Shown: positions 34,041-47,039, numbered from the stretch's first letter. The stretch: DNA of 64,000 nucleotides from Nematostella vectensis (GCF_932526225.1 NC_064048.1:4224437-4288436), one strand, 5' to 3'. Made by a program: numbers and translations. The notes: generated by a model not told the origin, from the sequence alone.

Positions 34041-35889
34041 GCCCTAATAGTCTTACCTTTGGCATTATCCCAATATGCTAAGGCCAAGTAAAAAAAAAAT
34101 ACAAATATTTTTTGTCAGGGAAAAAGGAGCGGGCGGGAAGAGTTTTATCTTATTTCCTGTATTTTTGTTATTGTCATCCATCGGCACCGACCTATCCACA
34201 CAAGGACCTCGCACACCAAGGCTTTAGAACTGGATGCAAATCACAACGCTAACTGAAGCCATCTTTTTGCACTGTGAAATACGAAGCATAAATTTCTTTT
34301 CTTCACCGTCGAAGACGATAAAGTGTATGACGATAAAATGACAAAAAAAGGTTTTAAAGTTAGAAATAACAATTTTTTTTCAAGCGGCCCCCAAAAATTA
34401 CGCGGGCGGGGAAAAGTAATAATAAATACCAATTTTGTGCCGAAATTTAAAAAAAATAAAAAATACTAAAAAATACCGAATGAGCATATCTTAAACCATC
34501 TCAAGTATCGAAACAACTGATACAGAACATAGGAGTTTTTTATATACTTATTCAAGGCTAGATTTTTGTAAAAAAAAAAATAAGATATAACTTTACTTGT
34601 GGACGAATTCTGGTGTGCACGGACCAGCTTGTGGACAAAACGAGAGTAAACCGAATTTTGAAAAAGAAAATACAAGCAAATATCAGGACATGCTTTATTT
34701 ATAGCAGGACGGTGTGAGCTTATAGTTGGGACCGCAAAGCATTGTTTCAAAGCTTGGATACTGCTAACGGTACAGCTGTGTTTCACTTTGTTGGGCTGTA
34801 AAAATCTCAAGAAAATAGGGGGAAATATCTGTTTTGGTCTGTTTTTTTTTTCCTTTTTTTTGTGTGTGTGTTTTTGTTTGCTTGTTTTTTATATTGCACA
34901 AACAGAAATTGCAAAAAGAATCTAAATAGCTAGATAATCTGAGCTTTTGTGGAATTCGCCAATCAAGAGCAAGGAGGCGGGAGAAACCTTATACTTAGAT
35001 ACAGCATCCGGTACTGTGAACGCTTTAGGGCAGTCTGCTTGTAGGGATTTACCCGGTGTTTTTCGCTATACAAATATTGTAGAAAAGATCGGGTTTCTAC
35101 ATACAAAAATCAAACATAAGGCAGTGCCTTATGTTTGTAACATTAGTCGAATCTTGGGTCAATTATATGATGCTAAAACGTGACTTATAAGCTATTATCA
35201 CGTGACTATTATCACGTGTACAAACCAGTATTGCTAGGCCGGTTAAATTATTACTATTGCCAGTGAAAAGACGCGACAATTGGGCAAACTGGGTTTTGTT
35301 ATTTTCGTGGCACCATTCGCACTGAAAATTAAGATGGCGCTTATTCCACAGAGTTTTAAAGTGGTCACGTGTTTTTTCGCCTCCTTCTATGCCTTTCGTC
35401 TATGGGAGTATGGGCAAGCATTATCAATTCCAGTGGTTATAAAAAAGCTAAGGTGTCGCTCGCATATATTCAAAATAACCGCCATGAAAAACATAAGCAA
35501 AACAAGATTCCCTGAAAGTTTACATTAACTTTCTCAATTCAGACACCATTTAGCGACCAAAAATAATAATAAATGAATAAAAAATAATTGAGACTGTAAA
35601 ATGTTGTATGAAATCTGGCTTATAAGGCAAAGACCTGGCGAAAAAACGATTCACGACTTTTAAAACAAACATCATTGATGTGTTGTGTTTTTGCCTCACG
35701 AAGGACAATGGAGACCGAGCGTTTAGAATGGTGCCTAATAGGTAAAGCAAGATGATGACTATGAACACAGAATATCGACCATGGAATTCGCGATGATTTT
35801 ATTGAAAGGTAACAAAATGGCGCCTGGTCAGAGACCCTTTAAGCTGTCAGGAAATATCATTTTTGATCTTTGAACACTTTTGTGAAAAA
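34041..35889. other. Intergenic, no gene seen
   Basis: AT-rich. A 114-codon minus frame at 34810-34466 has no recognisable domain. It contains a perfect 27-base palindrome at 35111-35137 and two TATTATCACGTG phrases near 35197-35220. Confidence 0.5.
35111..35137. repeat. Perfect 27-base palindrome
   Basis: CAAACATAAGGCA and its inverse TGCCTTATGTTTG flank a single G. It could be a hairpin or a dimeric binding site. Confidence 0.85.
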
Positions 35890-36290
35890 AATTTAAGTTA
35901 CCTGGTTATTGTTGAGAGCGGAAAAATAAATTGTAAGATCGTGTTAGTTTATATTCGCTTGATTTTTTGCATAGATGTTCCTTGAATAATGTTAAACAAA
36001 ATAGACTTGAGTATTTTTGGGTAGATGATCCATTCTTGAGATAATGCAAATTGTTAGACACTTGATTTGTCTGAAATTGCCCAATTTGGGCAAATATTTC
36101 TTCTTTTTCGTTATTTATGGCAACTTTGCTCAATCATATCTCAAGAAAGGATCATCTACCAAAAAATACCAAAGCTTATTTTGTTTTATATTATGCAAGA
36201 AACCTATATGCAAAATATAAACAAAATGTAAGCTAACAAAACCTTACAATTTTAATTTTGCATTTTTTGCTCCTGTCCGACTTAAAATGA
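35890..36290. mobile_element. 400-bp foldback element
   Basis: Two long arms face each other. The best-matched part is GGTAGATGATCCATTCTTGA (about 36021) against the inverse of TCAAGAAAGGATCATCTACC (about 36160). Similarity continues outward through AAACAAAATA, TTTTGCATA and AATTGTAAG to TTTAAGT, giving arms of 120-160 bases around a loop of about 60. There is no coding capacity. It is probably a TIR-only transposon relic. Confidence 0.75.
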
Positions 36291-37907
36291 TCGTAAAAGC
36301 GACCGAAAATACTTAAGGTACGGTAATGAGAGAAACAATCATCCAACTTGTCTCGCAAAAAAATGGTTTTGTGGCTCGTTTGCTGCACCTCTAGCTTTCA
36401 GAGGAGGCTACCACCATAAGATATGTACCGCATTCTTAGTTTTACCTCGATTACGCGGCCAATGAGAACGGTCCAAAGGGAATAGGAATAAATAGAAAAG
36501 AATTATAATATTACCTTGAGATGTTTTTGGTACGAGCAGCATCCCGGGTAAAGGTTAACCTGTTTTAAGCTCTTCCTCAGTCATGATCCTCGTTTATTTC
36601 TTATTTTTGCCAACGTCTGCCTGACCCAATGGGGGCCGGATGTAAAAAATGACATTTCAATTTCTCTCATAAGGGTAAACAAGATGTTTACAAGGCTCCG
36701 ACTGAATTTCGCCTGCTAAGCCTTGCCCCTATTTCTCCTCAGGGGCCTTTTTTCATAAGTAGCGGATATTAAGCCATGTCATAATATTTTCTATAAAAAA
36801 AGGCCCGCAAGAGGCTTCGTGGATTTTACGAGTATGAAAAAATAGGTAGAACACAGTATGGGTCAATTCTAAATCATTTTAGAAGCACAAACACTTTACA
36901 AATATAGCAGCAGTCTCCTATAAAAACTATCTTCTCGTTTTGTAAATAAAACACCCACTTGTTCTGGTACAAACGTTGGAATTACTCCTAAAAAATCTTT
37001 TGATTCCTAGTCTCCCTCGCAAGCCGTTCAGTACCCGTCAAGCAAGGCGGCGCTTGATCTCCGCCAATCAAAACCATTGAAGTTTGAAATCCATATCCTA
37101 ATGGTTTCCGACTACGTCCAGTACGTCATTTCGGAGAAAGCTGACCAATCAAAAAAGTGCAAATTGTAATTACCATAAAGTTACAGTTGAAGGATGGATG
37201 TCAGAAGCTCGTTGCCTCTTGTTGGAAATCGCTTAAAAGCTTGATAAAATCAGAAACCTCAAAGGAAAGCGATACAAAACGTTTTATCTGTTTTTTTTTT
37301 TTGGTAAACGTTATTATTATTTCGCTTATCGGATGATCACTCGAGACACAGAGGAAGTTAACTCGCCGATACGTTTCCATATTTAAAATAGGTAGGCTAT
37401 AAGGGAAGGATCATAAGAAAAGTGATGGGGGGAGGTGGGTAAAAAGATATGCAGCCCAAACCAGACAGAAGAATAGCATGCAGGAGACAGAGAAAAAAAG
37501 TGCACGACTGAACCCCCCCCCCCCCCCCCCCCCCTACTTCACTTTTCTAATTTTCCGTCCTTAGCCTTTTTAAAATGATGGAAAATAAAATTTGTTTTAA
37601 AGAAACCTCTTCAGCTACACTGTATTGTTATCAACCATAATTTTGGAAAGATCAAGAACAAGTTACCAAATACACAGCAACAGCTTCGCCGAATCTGCCC
37701 AATCAGATACCTTCTCACATTTGGAGACGCTTTAAAGTTAATTTGTTGCTCGTTTTCTGATGCTAATAAAGCAGGAAACTACTGCACTTAGACCCATATT
37801 TTTGTTTTATTTAAAAGCGCATTTGTTTCTGGAGCAAATGACAGCTCTATGTACCGGTATCCATTTTGGTTTTTCTAAAATAGAGAAAAAGACATTTCAA
37901 AACATTG
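36291..37907. other. Intergenic, no gene seen
   Basis: It contains a poly-C run (37513-37534), a short hairpin (GGGCCTTTTTT at about 36742 against AAAAAAAGGCCC at about 36795), and several CCAAT motifs (36458, 37064, 37145). No exon recognised. Confidence 0.5.
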
Positions 37908-37990
37908 CATATCAATATTTGGGTGACATTCAAACCCGCTCGGTCAATCTCTTGGAGGCCTGGGTCTAAGGACCTTTCAAGATTAGTAAG
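37908..37990 (-). mobile_element. MITE, CATATCAA TIR family, truncated copy 3
   Basis: CATATCAATATTTGGGTGAC followed by TTGGAGGCCTGGGTCTAAGG matches the first about 80 bases of 28087-28360, and then similarity stops. Confidence 0.75.
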
Positions 37991-38778
37991 AAAAAAAAAA
38001 TTTTTTCGCCTGCGCGATAGAATGACAGTCCTTCAAAACAATATAAATAACTCAAAGCCTGCATCTTGCCAAACCGACGGATACTGAAAGAAACTATGTT
38101 CAAAACGTATAGGTTTTTCGTCCGAATATTATATTGATTCGCAATTATTATCAAGCGTCAGCAAAAGAGAGCCACAAGCGCCGGCGCAAAATTCACAGCC
38201 ACAGGTAGCCCAGTTGACAGATAATATTGGATCGTTGGAATAAACACCGATAAACTGTCTTCAGTGGCGAAGTGCACATCAATAATCATCATGTACAAAA
38301 ACATGAGAATAGAATGAGTTAAATTATAGCTATAGTATATGTATAGTTGGAGGTCACATTCATTTATCTAGGTTAATTTTGGCGTGAGTTTGACACTCCA
38401 AAGGTCACATGATTTCTTAGTGAAAGTTGCCATTGCAGTGCCAGCAAAGCTTCAGTAAACACGAATTCCTGTAAGAGTGTCGAGTTTCTATACTCACACA
38501 AATAGGGCAATAAACCGTGGAATAAAGTAAAATAAAGAAAGATTGATGTGGGCTTCATAATTTATCATTTATAGGGACGAGTCGATTGTGTTAGTAAAAC
38601 TATCATATTATGCTAGTAAGCATTGCTTGTTTTCAATCAAATTTGTGCTCAAATTACGCTTATTAAAAATCATGCTCATTTTTGCAACATTATGCTCGAC
38701 AAAAGAAAGTGCTGATCTTCAAACCTTTCCTTTGATGTGGGCTTATTACAGCAACCAATTGAAATTAAATTTAATGCG

Positions 38779-39035
38779 AGGCCAGTGCCAAGGAGAGGGG
38801 TGCAGGGGGTGCTAACACCCCCACCCCCCCCCCCTTCCTTTCCTCCCCCTCCCCCCCCCCCCCCCCCACACACACAAACAACGACGGAAAGTCCATTTAC
38901 CGGTTCCCAATAGACGTGCTATTTGTAGGACCCACACACCCCCTTCCCCCAACCCAAGGTAAAATTAGGTCCACTTTTTACGGATTTCGCCCCCCCCCCC
39001 CCCCCCCCCCGTAAAATCCTGGGTACGGGCCTGTA
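38779..39035. mobile_element. Degenerate element rich in C runs, CAGGCC TIR family
   Basis: The right end GGTACGGGCCTG followed by TA matches the family at 31224-31533. The left end near GAGGCCAGTGCC is eroded. Inside are C-rich tracts at 38822-38834 and 38850-38867 and a C run at 38990-39010. Confidence 0.45.
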
Positions 39036-41348
39036 CTAACTATAACGCATAAACAGAGTTTCAATATGTCATACTGAAGCATTACACTTGCTTGTAATTA
39101 ATTCATTATCTTGCTGATCAGGGATGCACTTTCTAGACGGCCGATTACCAAAGGTTAAAAGAAGTGCATTTAGCACGACTCAACTTTCCTTTCCTCGCGA
39201 TCAACAACAACACATTGAAAATAGAAAAAATGAAGATACACATTTCGAAGTTTCAAGAGAGGAAGGGGTGGGACTGGTAACAGGTTTTTTTACTAGACTT
39301 CCTGTTCTGGTTCTTTTCCACCCCTTCCCTTGTTGTTTGATTAACAAACACCTTGCAAAAACATTTTGCCTCTGGTCATGTAATTCCTACTGATTAATTG
39401 TCTCGTTAGATGTTTCTGTATAAGATCTTAATGGAGTACAGTATAACAAAGAATGTAAATGCTGGGCTATTTCCGTCTGAGGGGATGACATTACAATACC
39501 AGTGATCAATCTCTCTTCCTGATTTCGCACGATGGGCGGAGTAGAGAAACGAAGAAGCAGGTTGTATTATTGGGATGGGCATTGTAAGAGCTAATGACTT
39601 GTTTGGTATTTGGTATTAGGGACTGACCGAATGAAGATAGCAGCGGGAATAGACCAAGACAAGAAAACACCCACAGGAAATAATAAGGAAATGGGGCCAG
39701 AAAAGACTATGAACTGACTTGGAAAAATTCATTAGTAAATAATTCAAGAAAATAACGAATATAATCTACTGCAAAATAGATTTATAATATGTCGTCAACT
39801 AGACAAGTGCAAAGAAAAAAGGGAGAAACAGATGAAAGACAGGTTTTTCATCTAATTCACTATTTGTTATTGCTTATTAGAATTATTGTAATTAATTTAT
39901 TTTTACTTGCCTATAGGTGCATCGCACTTGTGTGATGTTTTACCCTTTTAAAATAAAGCTACTATTACAATTTCTTACTTACTATTGTTGTTATAACCAC
40001 GACAACCACTATACCCAAATTATTGTTAAAGTATAAATTATTATCCACAAAACAGATCTTTTCCCTTGCGTGGACTACTACTTTTATGCATATTTTTACA
40101 TATAAATGTCTACATCTTATCTCATCGCCATTCTTTCTCTATCTTTATCAATACGATCAAATCAATAAATTCACACAAAAAACTTTTTGATGTAAGAGAG
40201 TCTTTTGAACGGGCAATCAAATTTACAGTTTTGAATTCTGTATATTTATTGGATATTTGCTGATATTCGTAGCAATTCTAGATCACTTAAAAATAATTGA
40301 AAATGAAATCACTCTTTTTTCGTGATAAGAAAATATAGAGGTAAATGCAAAATTAAATGAAAATCAAAATGGTCGCTCTTTTTGGAAATATTACCCTCGA
40401 GTTGTCGATGAGTGGTAGACATCTGGTCTGTCTTTTCTTTGTTCTTTTACTTATTACACACTAAAAAAACCTTGTCAAACGGCACTTTTTCTCGGAAAAT
40501 CTGACATTAAGATGAATAAATAAGCTACACATGCTCTATTTCTCATGCAACTTTGTAAAAAGAAAAAAAAAACGTAAAAAGCATTAGAAATGGATAAATC
40601 TTCAACGCACTAACGACTATTTTTTTTTTAAGAAACAAGAGAAAAAGTATGCATCTTTTGTGTTTTATCTGCACTCGAACTTAGTATGTCTTTACTTTTT
40701 CCGTTTCATCATCCGTTTAAGAAGATAACTAGTCGCCCTTGACGGAGCAGAAAACGTCTAGGAATGTCCTTAGATGAAGAAAATGTCCTTAGATGAAGAA
40801 AATGATGTATGATCTATCGTGCCTTATTTTTAATGATCTATATTTTCGTTTCAAAAACAACACATTGTCATACCTTCGTTTTCTGTGCGGCGAACCCTCG
40901 TGGTACTTTTTTACTGTTTTTTTTTCTATGCAGACGACTGTGGTTCCAGTGTGCTCGTCTCTCTAGCGCTGAACGTTATCTGAGTAAAATCATTAAATGG
41001 GAGAAAGGCTTTTTTAATGAAAAGGTACATTTCGGGCTAATAATATCCCCCAAGGCCTAGTTTAAAAATAGGTTAATTTGTTAGTTTAACAGCCTGACAG
41101 GAAAGAAGGAAAGTTATATTACATTTTGCTATATTTGGCACTAGGCGGAGCGCTTTTGATAGCTTGTCTAAAGAAAAAGATTTCGCATTATTCATCTATA
41201 ACTAATATCGAAGAGGTCACTCCGGTTTATAGTGTAGTTAATAATTAGCATCACACCATGACGTGAAGAAAACAGTCGCGTCAGGCGAAACAACATCTCA
41301 AAACGATAAGCGATATTTGAATAGCTTTCATATGTGTTTTTTTTTTTT
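39036..41348. other. Intergenic, no gene seen
   Basis: AT-rich with a small direct duplication (GTCCTTAGATGAAGAAAATG) near 40767-40804. No supported gene. Confidence 0.55.
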
Positions 41349-41680
41349 TCTTCGTAGTGAGCTGTCTGTCGAACACCGATCAGCTCGATTCGTCGCGTCT
41401 TCGGGTGTTTCGCGAATCACTTGTGGGACACTGCTAGGTATGAATTTGTCGTGTCTTCGGGTGTTTTGGCGCTAATAAACTGTCGGACACCGCTCGGTGT
41501 AGAATCGTCGCGTCTCAGGGTGTTTTGGTGCTAGTAACCTGTCGGACACCTCTCGGTGTAAAATCGTCGGTTATTCGGTTATTATGGCACTAGTAACCTG
41601 TCAAACACCGTTCGGTATCAAATTTTTTAGTCTTTTGGTAATTTGGCGCTAGGACTATCCTACACCGCTCTGGTCGTCGC
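41349..41680. repeat. About 59-bp tandem array, five to six copies
   Basis: The unit contains GTCGCGTCTTCGGGTGTTTT, GGCGCTAATAA, CTGTCGGACACCGCTCGGTG and TAGAATC. Later copies diverge. Confidence 0.9.
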
Positions 41681-43964
41681 AAGCCACTCAAAATCAATTT
41701 CCACCGTTGGAGGGAGTCTTTATTAAGATCACAATCAGATGACCGATGCTGGTGGTCTTTATCGATCTTCTGGATATTTCATGCAAAAAATACCATATGA
41801 ATCTCCAAGGACTATTTTTATTAAAATGCAGGAAACGGAGACACAAAAAGAAACAAAGGCGCGTAAGGTGATTACATCGCGTGGGAAATTTAGCGGGAAA
41901 AGAGGAATAAAAAGGTTCGTTTTTCGTCTCCTCCTTTGCTTACGTTCGTGTGAAAATCAACTGATTGTGAGTGAGGAAAGGAAAATGAAGAAACCAACCA
42001 ATCAGAAGGTATCATTTTGATTTCAAATATACCGTGCGAGCGCGCGTGTCATTTCTATTTTCGCGCCAAAACATCTTGGCTGAGGTTTATTATAAACAAT
42101 ATTGGCATTGGAGTGTTTTGTTAAACTGTTAAACTATTCAAAAATAGAGAGTGCTTGGAAAGATTTGTGGTCTAAGAATTCTCATTAAAATCCGCTCGCT
42201 TTGATTCGTCTGAAGTTATTTTTATTATACATCTTATCGTAACTCCCGGGATATAAATACGTGTCCAGGCCGCCGGCCGTGCGATGGAATATCTCCTTTG
42301 ACTCACTTGACTTTTCCATTTCCTTATCTATCTCCAGTTCACTAGATTTTCCTGTTATTTTCACTTTTATCATATTGTTTTCGTTTATTATTATTACTTT
42401 TCTAATTTCGCTACTAATATAGTGAGATGGTCCGTTCCTTAGTGAGAACCGATAAACCCGCGTGAGGTGAGCGTAAGTACTTTATTTTAGACTCACCCGC
42501 TGCTTATTTGTGTTAATCGCCTCGTTCGAAAATAAATACGACCTTATCTACAGTTCCCTACCAAGTATACGCCGACAATAACATACTCGAGCTTTTAAAC
42601 AAAATAAACGACCGGTAAATACCTTTCGCTTGTTTCCTATGGTATAAGCATTTAGACTGAACGGGAGGGAGGGAAGATAGGGGGTTATTTTCATACTATT
42701 ATTTATCAGAAATGTCCATAGCACGTCTACAGCGCATTTTGATGCCGCACCTTTAATTACCCCGGTATTTGTTGCAAAGTTTCTAAATAACTCAACGACT
42801 AGCTTTTTGCACGCATGCGTACTCACCCGAGGGAGTTGTGTGAGGCGCACTGTCTTCGGTCAGTAAGGAAACATTTGAGTAAAGGTTTTCTAAGATCTTC
42901 TGGTATCGATTGCTAATAAGACGGTCTAGATTCCGCATTCAAAACGCTCTCTCTACGGGAAAAGTGCCTTGTTCAGCCGTGATACGACCCCCCAGTCCTA
43001 CCCCCTGTGGCTTTTTCTATACATCTCTCTCGTATTACCGCAGCACGGCTATTAAAATGCAATTGTTGCTAAACACAGAAAACAGAACACATCTCTTTTA
43101 AAATAAGCACATTCATGTTTTCTAAGTTTTTCATTCGTTTTATCAAAAAAATAATTATCAATCAAACTCTATGCTCATATACACTCATATACACCCATAT
43201 ACTTCTTATAATTCCAACTACAATTTAGCTTTCATCATATACGCATTTGAAAACGAGGCAGTGTTTTTATGTGGACTTTATAACGTTGCGCGTTCTTAAA
43301 TTTCAGGGGTTTTTAAAGCCTTAATTAAATGAAATCAGAAAATTTGGAGCTAGGAGAACAATACTTCCACTAGTTCTGATGTTATGAAATACAGTCTTAG
43401 CATTTTTTACATGACTGACAGTTTGCAAATATATTTAAAAATAGCTCATATTTAGCAGGGAATCTTATTGGGGCTTTGAATGGCGATAAAAGTACTCAGG
43501 CAAGCTGTGAAGATCTATAAAGGTAAACTTAAGATTAATGAATTTCTTTTTATAACTCGCAGCGCGATCGGTGCTTTGGTGCAATACGTCCTGTGAAGTT
43601 TTCGATTGATATGCAATCAAGCGTAATGTTTTTATCAGATTCCATAGCCAATGTTTGGGATCACATAACTCAGTAATTTGAAAACAGTATGACAGTCATT
43701 TACACGCTGGGAAACAAATGTCTTCAGCCTGAGGGGGTGGGGGATGGGGTCGAAGTAATTTCTAACCCTGAGAGATAACACTACTGTTAGTTACCGACAA
43801 AAAAAAAATGGAAATATTGAGCGTTCTATCGGTTTGTGGTTTTAGATACTCCACCTGCCCTTCGGGGAAACCGTAAGATTTCTCCTAAGGGATAGCGAAA
43901 TCGGAATAACCTTTGAACACACCCAGACGTTACAACGACACAGACGACTGTATTTAACCCTCTA
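41681..43964. other. Intergenic, no supported gene
   Basis: Several short open frames (for example 41739-42020 plus and 42850-42548 minus) lack domains, good context and splice partners. I see no repeats of note. Confidence 0.5.
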
Positions 43965-45555
43965 TTGGATAACCCACCATTTGGTATATGACGGGGAGGG
44001 TGAGGGACCGACCATTTGATATCTGACAGGGAAGGTAACGGACCGACCATTTGATATCTGACGGAGAGGGTAAGGGTCCGACCATTTGATATCTGACGAG
44101 GAGGGTAAGGGACCGACCATTTGATATCTGACGGGGAGGGTAAGGGACCGATCATTTGATATCTGACGGGAAGGGTGAGGGAACGACCATTTGATATCTA
44201 ACCGGGAGGGTAAGGGGCCGACCATTTGATATCTGACGGGGAGGGTAAGAGACTGACCATTTGATATCTGACGGGGAGGGTAAGAGATCGACCATTTGAT
44301 ATCTGACGGGGAGGGTAAGGGACCGACCATTTGGAATCTGACGGGGAGGGTAAGGTCCGACTATTTGATATCTGACAGGGAGAGTAAGGATCAGACCATT
44401 TGATATCTGACGAGGAGGGTAAGAGACCGACCATTTGATATCTGACGAGGAGGGTAAGAGACCGACCATTTGATATCTGACGGGGAGGGTAAGGTCCGAC
44501 TATTTGATATCTGACAGGGAGAGTAAGGATCAGACCATTTGATATCTGACGAGGAGGGTAAGAGACCGACCATTTGATATCTGACGAGGAGGGTAAGAGA
44601 CCGACCATTTGATATCTGACGGGGAGGGTAAGAAATCGACCATTTGATATCTAACGGGGAGGGTGAGGGACCGACCATTTGATATCTGACGGGGAGGGTA
44701 AAGTACCGACCATTTGATATCTGACGGTTGGGTTAAGGGACCGACCATTTGATATCTGACGGGGAGGGTAAAGTACCGACCATTTGATATCTGACGGGTG
44801 GGTTAAGGGACCGACCATTTGGTATCTGACGAGAAGGGTAAGAGACCGACCATTTGGAATCTGACGGGGAGGGTAAGGGATCGACCATTTGATATCTGAC
44901 GGGGAGGGTAAGGGACCAACCATTTGATATCTGACGGGGAGGGTGAGGGACCGACCATTTGATATCTGACAGGATGGGTAAGGGTCCAACTATTTGATAT
45001 CTGACAGGGAGGGTAAGGGTCCGACCATTTGATATCTGACGAGGAGGGTAAGAGACCGACCATTTGATATCTGACGGGGAGGGTAAGGGACCGATCATTT
45101 GATATCTGACAGGGAGGGTGAGGGAACGACCATTTGATATCTAACCGGGAGGGTAAGGGGCCGACCATTTGATTTCTGACGGGGAGGATAAGGGACCGAA
45201 CATTTGATTTCTGACAGGGAGGATAAGGGACCGATCATTTGATATCTGACGGGGAGGGTAAGGGACCAACCATTTGATATCTGACGGGGAGGGTGAGGGA
45301 CCGACCATTTGATATCTGACAGGATGGGTAAGGGTCCAACTATTTGATATCTGACAGGGAGGGTAAGGGTCCGACCATTTGATATCTGACGAGGAGGGTA
45401 AGAGACCGACCATTTGATATCTGACGGGGAGGGTAAGGGACCGATCATTTGATATCTGACGGGGAGGGTAAGGATCAGACCATTTGATATCTGACGGGTG
45501 GGTTAAAGGACCGACCATTTCATATCTGACGAGGAGGGTAAGGGACCGACCATTT
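43965..45555. repeat. 1.6-kb minisatellite, 35-bp unit, about 45 copies
   Basis: The unit is GACCGACCATTTGATATCTG then ACGGGGAGGGTAAGG. Because 35 is not a multiple of three, all three minus frames read through as a 35-residue peptide cycle (SDIKW, PPRQISNG, LPVRYQM). Higher-order duplication is visible: the minus-frame translation starting at 45098 recurs starting at 45448 (350 bases, ten units), and the one at 44469 recurs at 44608 (four units). Confidence 0.97.
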
Positions 45556-45737
45556 TGTTTTCTTTTAACCAGGCGCGTACACAGGGGATGCGCAGGGTGA
45601 GCGGGGAACCCCCCTTGGTGGCTAATGATGGGTCATTTGTTATTCAGGAATATTCAAATACTAGGCTTTTCGCATAAGATTGCTATGACTGGCACCACCC
45701 ACCCATCCCCCATCCAACCCCGAGGTTGCACCTTATA

Positions 45738-46128
45738 ACGCACGTGCACGTGTCTCATCTTTTGTTCAGTGACAGCAAAATATTTGTCTTTCTTTGTCCA
45801 GACACGCACGTGCAACTGACATGTTTTGTTTAGTGAGGCGTGCACGTGCACGTGCACGTGCAATGCTGTGTTCAGTGGCAGCAAAATCTTTGTCTTTCTT
45901 TGTCCAGTCACGCACGTGCACGTGCAATGTTGTGTTCAGTGACAGCAAAATCTTTGTCTTTCTGTGTCCAGAGACGCACGTGCAACTGACATCTTTTGTT
46001 CAGTGAGGCAGCAAAATCTTTGTCTTTCTTTGTCCAGTCACGCACGTGCACGTGACATCTTTTGTTCAGTGACAGCAAAATCTTTGTCTTTCTTTGTCCA
46101 GTAACGCACGTGCACGTGCGTCTTTTGT
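45738..46128. repeat. 64-bp tandem array with CACGTGCACGTG cores, six copies
   Basis: The unit contains CAGCAAAATCTTTGTCTTTC, TTTGTCCAGTCACGCACGTG, then CACGTG repeats and TTGTGTTCAGTGA. The palindromic part varies from one to four CACGTG. Open frames in several phases are repeat artefacts. Confidence 0.93.
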
Positions 46129-46885
46129 TTTCTGTAGTGGCGGATCCAGGGGTGGTGAGGTGATGACATTTTCGGACCCAAAATAGCATATTTTTTTTTA
46201 AATAAAATGAAGCGTAACACAAATTGTTACAGCCGAATTCGGTGTACCATGATGAAAAGGCTGTTGACAAGGCTGTCCACCGAAAAAGATATCCAAGAGT
46301 ATCACGTGACTCTGATATATTCGCTTATAGCAGAATATAGTAGAGTATAAGGTGTAGTCTCGTACCCAGACGCCGCGTGTTGTATTGTAGGGATGTCGAA
46401 GAAGCTCACGATGCATGACGGTCAGGATGCTTTTTTTCGTCTCTGCTTCAGGGTTCCTGTGGATGTTCGCGCCACAGCAATAAGTACTGGGTACGAGTCT
46501 GTGTCAGGTGTGTTACAGAAAGCGACTGTTTACTGTTTGCAAACTGTGGTAAATCCAAACATTGAGCAATTCATTCCCGAAGAGTATTTACTTCGGCATT
46601 TTGAACACTGAAAATACCTTTTAAGGTTGACAACCTTTTTTAGATCAAAAGTTTACAGACAAGGCAGCTAATATAATCATATTTGAATAGAAAGGAGCCC
46701 TACTAGAGATATGCATTTTTTAGAGCTGTGAGATAAAAAAAATGTTTTGAAGATTCGATAATTTCACTGCTTCAGTCCCCAACTTAATCTTCTAATACTT
46801 TGTCTTTCTGTTAAACACCAACCTGCCTTTAATTTTTTGTCATTGATAATTTCTTACTGATTCAAAAGTTACACCACATTTTGCT

Positions 46886-46893
46886 TATAAAAG
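46886..46893 (+). promoter_or_regulatory. Candidate TATA box of the KCTD gene
   Basis: TATAAAAG lies 147 bases upstream of the KCTD start codon. Transcription would then begin near 46918 and give a 5' leader of about 120 bases. It is the best TATA match in the near upstream region, but it is a sequence guess only. Confidence 0.4.
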
Positions 46894-47039
46894 CCGTTGA
46901 GGAGTGGTTATGTGGTTTTGAGCAATAGTCGAGTGAAACGATAAGACTGAATGAGTGACACTAGTGTAACCTTCAAGTCATAATATACTCATGTTACTGT
47001 GAAATAATAACAGCTACCGCCAGACACAGACTCGCAAGC

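Noticed and set aside
34466-34810. 114-codon minus frame
   Set aside because: No domain and low-complexity end; not supported by neighbours.
43826-45518. Many overlapping minus-strand frames over 100 codons
   Set aside because: All are phases of the 35-bp minisatellite. Real as sequence structure, not as genes.
46393-46611. 72-codon plus frame 5' of the KCTD gene
   Set aside because: Has an ATG but no domain, conserved pattern or splice partner. It lies between repeat fragments.
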